This document shows positions 4,917 through 6,670 of a stretch of DNA of 6,670 nucleotides, in pieces (position 1 is the stretch's first letter; each line of letters opens with the position of its first letter). The stretch is from an uncultured Chthonomonas sp. Lineage in GTDB: Bacteria; Armatimonadota; Chthonomonadetes; Chthonomonadales; CAJBBX01. A program made the translations under genes and the position numbers. Location of the stretch: the NCBI GenBank assembly GCA_903886985.1, contig CAISOI010000460.1:1-6670 (forward strand), read 5' to 3'. The notes below the pieces were generated by a model that was not told the origin of the DNA, did not search any database, and saw only the letters and a program-made list of their open reading frames with translations.

Positions 4917-6650
4917 CTACTTCTCTTGCGGCAAAATGATTCCACGCATAATTATGTTCTGTGCAAATATGAATATGATCAATGTCGGAATTGCCGCTAC
5001 CGCCAGTCCTGCCATCATCACGTAAATTGGATGGTCGGACTGCAACTCATAGAGCCAAACCATCAAAGTCCACATTCTCGGATTCTGGCAAACAACCAGT
5101 GCAAACATAAAAGCGCCATAAGCCCCAGTGAACGCCTGAAGTGCAATAACTGCGAAAATGGGTCGCGAAAGCGGAATCGTCAAATTCAGAAACATCCGAC
5201 TTTCAGACGCACCGTCAAGTATTCCGGCTTCATAAAGTTCTTTCGGGAGGCTGTCGAAGAAACCTTTCAACAAGAATATGGAAAAGCCATTCGCGGCACC
5301 GGGCAAGACCAACGCCCAAAACGTATTCAGCAATCCCAGCTGTTTTAACAAGAGGAAATTCGGTATCATCGCCACTTCGGCGGGAAAAGCCATGGTTGCA
5401 AGCATAAAGAGCATAACACTGTGAGCATAGGATAGAGAGTATCGCGACAATGCATACGCACAGAGTGGATTCACGATGAGTGTGATCAAAACCACCAGTG
5501 CACAATAGATAACGGTCACTACGAGTGATCTACCGTGAAGCAATATGTATCCCAGAACGATGCTGTAATTCCGTCCGAAGTAAAACCGTCTTATACTTGA
5601 GGAGTTTGAAATTACCGTTTGTGCATCTGTGTAATAGCTTGGAATATGCACCGGCACTACATACTTTGCTGTCGCCGCATTCCTTTTAACAAAGGTGCGG
5701 AACTTACTGTCCGGCGTGTTCAGCGTTATTTTATCAAGAGGAACCTGTTTTAGAAACTCTCCCCAATCAACATTCAAAGCTCCTTCACTGGGAATGGCTG
5801 ACGGCAGGGATATCTCATCAAAACGGCTCAGGTTGCGGGAATAAGCGGTATTGTATTTCGCAATTGAATGGTATTTCTTTTCAAGGAACTGAATGTATCC
5901 ATCTCTGGCACTCGTCTTAACTGCAATATACCGAAACGGCAGTTTCTCTCGTACGAAGATCTCCCAATCATGCAGCCGCTTTGGCTGTTGTGAACCGATT
6001 TCAGAAAGAGAATCTGGTAACACAAAGTCACCAAACCCCTTTGCCGGCCCCCAGACTTCACAGACTTCGCGGAGAATACCCCCATATCCCGCTTCCTCTT
6101 TGAGATATTTACCGAAAAGAGAATCGATACTATAAACGGGCCTCATATCTGAGTGAAGCGAACGTTTCCAACGTACGAAGTCGACCATTTTTGCGCTCAT
6201 ATCTGGAGCCCAGGATCGACGATTGGGTCTTTCCTGAGGCATCGAGACACGCTCAAAGTTCTCATTCTCTTCTGTAAACTCTTTATTCATAGCACGAATA
6301 TCATCATGAAATCTCTCTCTCAAGTGATTCCTGTACTGAGTTACAGCCTTTCCGGGATGTGTACCGTTGTCACGATACGCAACGGTTCGAAACCGCACAT
6401 CTACTGTTGGCTCAAATTTCTTCCACAGCGCAACTACCGGTTCATTGGCGGCGACATCTTCCGCTGTGGGCAAGACAATCTTGTCCGACTTTCCAAACGA
6501 GCTCCGATAATAGGAGTTAATAAGATCGATGTCACCAGCGTACTTTTCATCTATCACTTTGGCAAACAGCGCATCATTATCCAGAACGTAACGGGGTACC
6601 ACTCGGAATTCGTTGTAGTCAGTTGCGCCAGTGATCGACGTGGAAATCAT
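4917..6650 (-). CDS. MalG-type carbohydrate ABC transporter permease with a large repeat-bearing insert (N-terminus missing)
   Basis: The last 220 or so residues are a typical inner-membrane permease of the MalG family, which with a MalF-type partner, an ATPase and a binding protein imports sugars. Helices are visible at about 374-400, 408-428, 440-462, 495-518 and 543-565, and the ATPase-docking EAA loop reads EAGILDGASE...LTIPLSRP (474-497, key residues Glu474, Gly480, Pro493). CAYALSRY and the RGIILPQEK ending are also typical. Normal members are about 280 residues with six helices; this frame has 577 residues, lacks helix 1, and has about 340 residues before the core. Four degenerate repeats occupy 29-320. 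The ATG at 6650 is preceded directly by TAG in the same frame and has no clear ribosome site. The five codons before that TAG (VYPFL), joined to MISTSIT, look like the end of helix 1, so the true gene probably starts beyond the window. A genuine start here, with a four-base ATGA overlap to an upstream gene in another frame, is the alternative. Stop codon TAG. Confidence 0.88.
   Translation of the reverse strand: MISTSITGATDYNEFRVVPRYVLDNDALFAKVIDEKYAGDIDLINSYYRSSFGKSDKIVLPTAEDVAANEPVVALWKKFEPTVDVRFRTVAYRDNGTHPGKAVTQYRNHLRERFHDDIRAMNKEFTEENENFERVSMPQERPNRRSWAPDMSAKMVDFVRWKRSLHSDMRPVYSIDSLFGKYLKEEAGYGGILREVCEVWGPAKGFGDFVLPDSLSEIGSQQPKRLHDWEIFVREKLPFRYIAVKTSARDGYIQFLEKKYHSIAKYNTAYSRNLSRFDEISLPSAIPSEGALNVDWGEFLKQVPLDKITLNTPDSKFRTFVKRNAATAKYVVPVHIPSYYTDAQTVISNSSSIRRFYFGRNYSIVLGYILLHGRSLVVTVIYCALVVLITLIVNPLCAYALSRYSLSYAHSVMLFMLATMAFPAEVAMIPNFLLLKQLGLLNTFWALVLPGAANGFSIFLLKGFFDSLPKELYEAGILDGASESRMFLNLTIPLSRPIFAVIALQAFTGAYGAFMFALVVCQNPRMWTLMVWLYELQSDHPIYVMMAGLAVAAIPTLIIFIFAQNIIMRGIILPQEK
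5160..5231 (-). other. EAA loop of the permease (ATPase docking motif)
   Basis: These codons give residues 474-497 of the permease frame. They match the EAA-x3-G-x9-I-x-L-P consensus: Glu474-Ala475-Gly476, Gly480, then Leu490-Thr-Ile492-Pro493. In this family the loop binds the MalK-type ATPase subunit, so the core of the permease appears intact and under constraint even though the 5' end is interrupted. Confidence 0.85.
5691..6566 (-). repeat. Four degenerate ~73-residue protein repeats in the permease insert
   Basis: Within the permease insert the same pattern recurs at residues 29-61, 106-138, 179-212 and 252-283, spaced 77, 73 and 73 residues apart. Each unit begins with an aromatic residue, has a charged helix (DEKY, RERF, KEEA, EKKY), an Ile/Asn-containing second helix, then an aromatic-x-x-(I/V) and ends (L/M)P. 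Units 3 and 4 continue with DW-x-x-F (228-232, 295-299) and unit 2 has a comparable DFVRW. Repeat 4 (YIQFLEKKYHSIAKYN) is the clearest. The similarity is at protein level only; the DNA is not obviously repeated, so the duplication is old. Corresponding bases are roughly 6566-6336, 6335-6117, 6116-5898 and 5897-5691. Confidence 0.65.
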
Positions 6651-6653
6651 CTA
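6651..6653 (-). other. In-frame TAG interrupting the likely first helix of the permease
   Basis: Read on the minus strand, the last 17 bases of the window end GTC TAT CCG TTC CTC, then TAG, then ATG ATT TCC ACG. The translation VYPFL-stop-MISTSIT matches the end of helix 1 in MalG-type permeases (compare FPLLMVVAIS of E. coli MalG, as I recall it, and the common YPLLWM-x-x-TS pattern), where the stop position is often Trp or another hydrophobic residue. A TGG-to-TAG or TTG-to-TAG change would explain it. Only five upstream codons are visible, so the call is provisional. Confidence 0.6.
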
Positions 6654-6670
6654 GAGGAACGGATAGACCA

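Noticed and set aside
4887..5348. Plus-strand open frame of 153 codons over the permease C-terminus
   Set aside because: Antisense to conserved transmembrane and EAA codons; translation has no hydrophobic core or motif.
4917..6650. TAG as a recoded sense codon in this organism
   Set aside because: The five complete genes all end naturally at TAG, and reading through gives short unrelated tails, so general recoding is unlikely.

Overview
The window is a compact bacterial chromosomal segment of moderate GC. It holds five essentially complete genes, the last codons of a sixth, two strong intrinsic terminators and short intergenic gaps. No tRNA, rRNA, CRISPR array, insertion sequence or phage gene is visible. 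The organism is probably an environmental bacterium far from the well-studied model groups. A lineage such as Armatimonadota would fit the very long MalG-type sugar permease, the triosephosphate isomerase with an extra loop, and the mix of sugar-phosphate isomerase, Gfo/Idh and BatA-like genes. That placement is my impression from gene character, not a measured result.

Layout, left to right. Positions 1-51 look like the C-terminal tail of a plus-strand gene, followed by a near-perfect hairpin terminator at 113-149. Next is a plus-strand pair: a GTG-started sugar-phosphate isomerase/epimerase-like TIM barrel (220-1059) and triosephosphate isomerase tpiA (1074-1871), 14 bases apart and probably co-transcribed. 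A symmetrical terminator at 1898-1937 separates this pair from a minus-strand block and can serve both directions. Read in transcription order, the minus block is a MalG-type carbohydrate ABC transporter permease (6650 to 4917, running off the right edge), a 107-base gap with a palindrome and a possible promoter, a Gfo/Idh/MocA sugar oxidoreductase (4809 to 3820), and a TTG-started BatA-like membrane protein with a von Willebrand factor A domain (3813 to 1957).

Most of the content points to carbohydrate handling: uptake by the permease, redox or epimer chemistry by the oxidoreductase and TIM barrel, and entry to glycolysis through TpiA. The VWA membrane protein is the odd member and may only share a transcript with the oxidoreductase.

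Two observations stand out. First, the permease carries a roughly 300-residue insert before its core, built from four degenerate repeats of about 73 residues whose motif recalls a segment of GH42-type glycosidases. Second, the codon just before the permease's apparent ATG is an in-frame TAG. The residues on either side read like the uninterrupted end of the first transmembrane helix of a MalG-type permease, so the gene may be broken, misread in sequencing or read through. Smaller points are the TpiA insertion, a TIM-barrel protein that appears to lack its last metal-binding glutamate, and TAG as the stop codon of all five complete reading frames.
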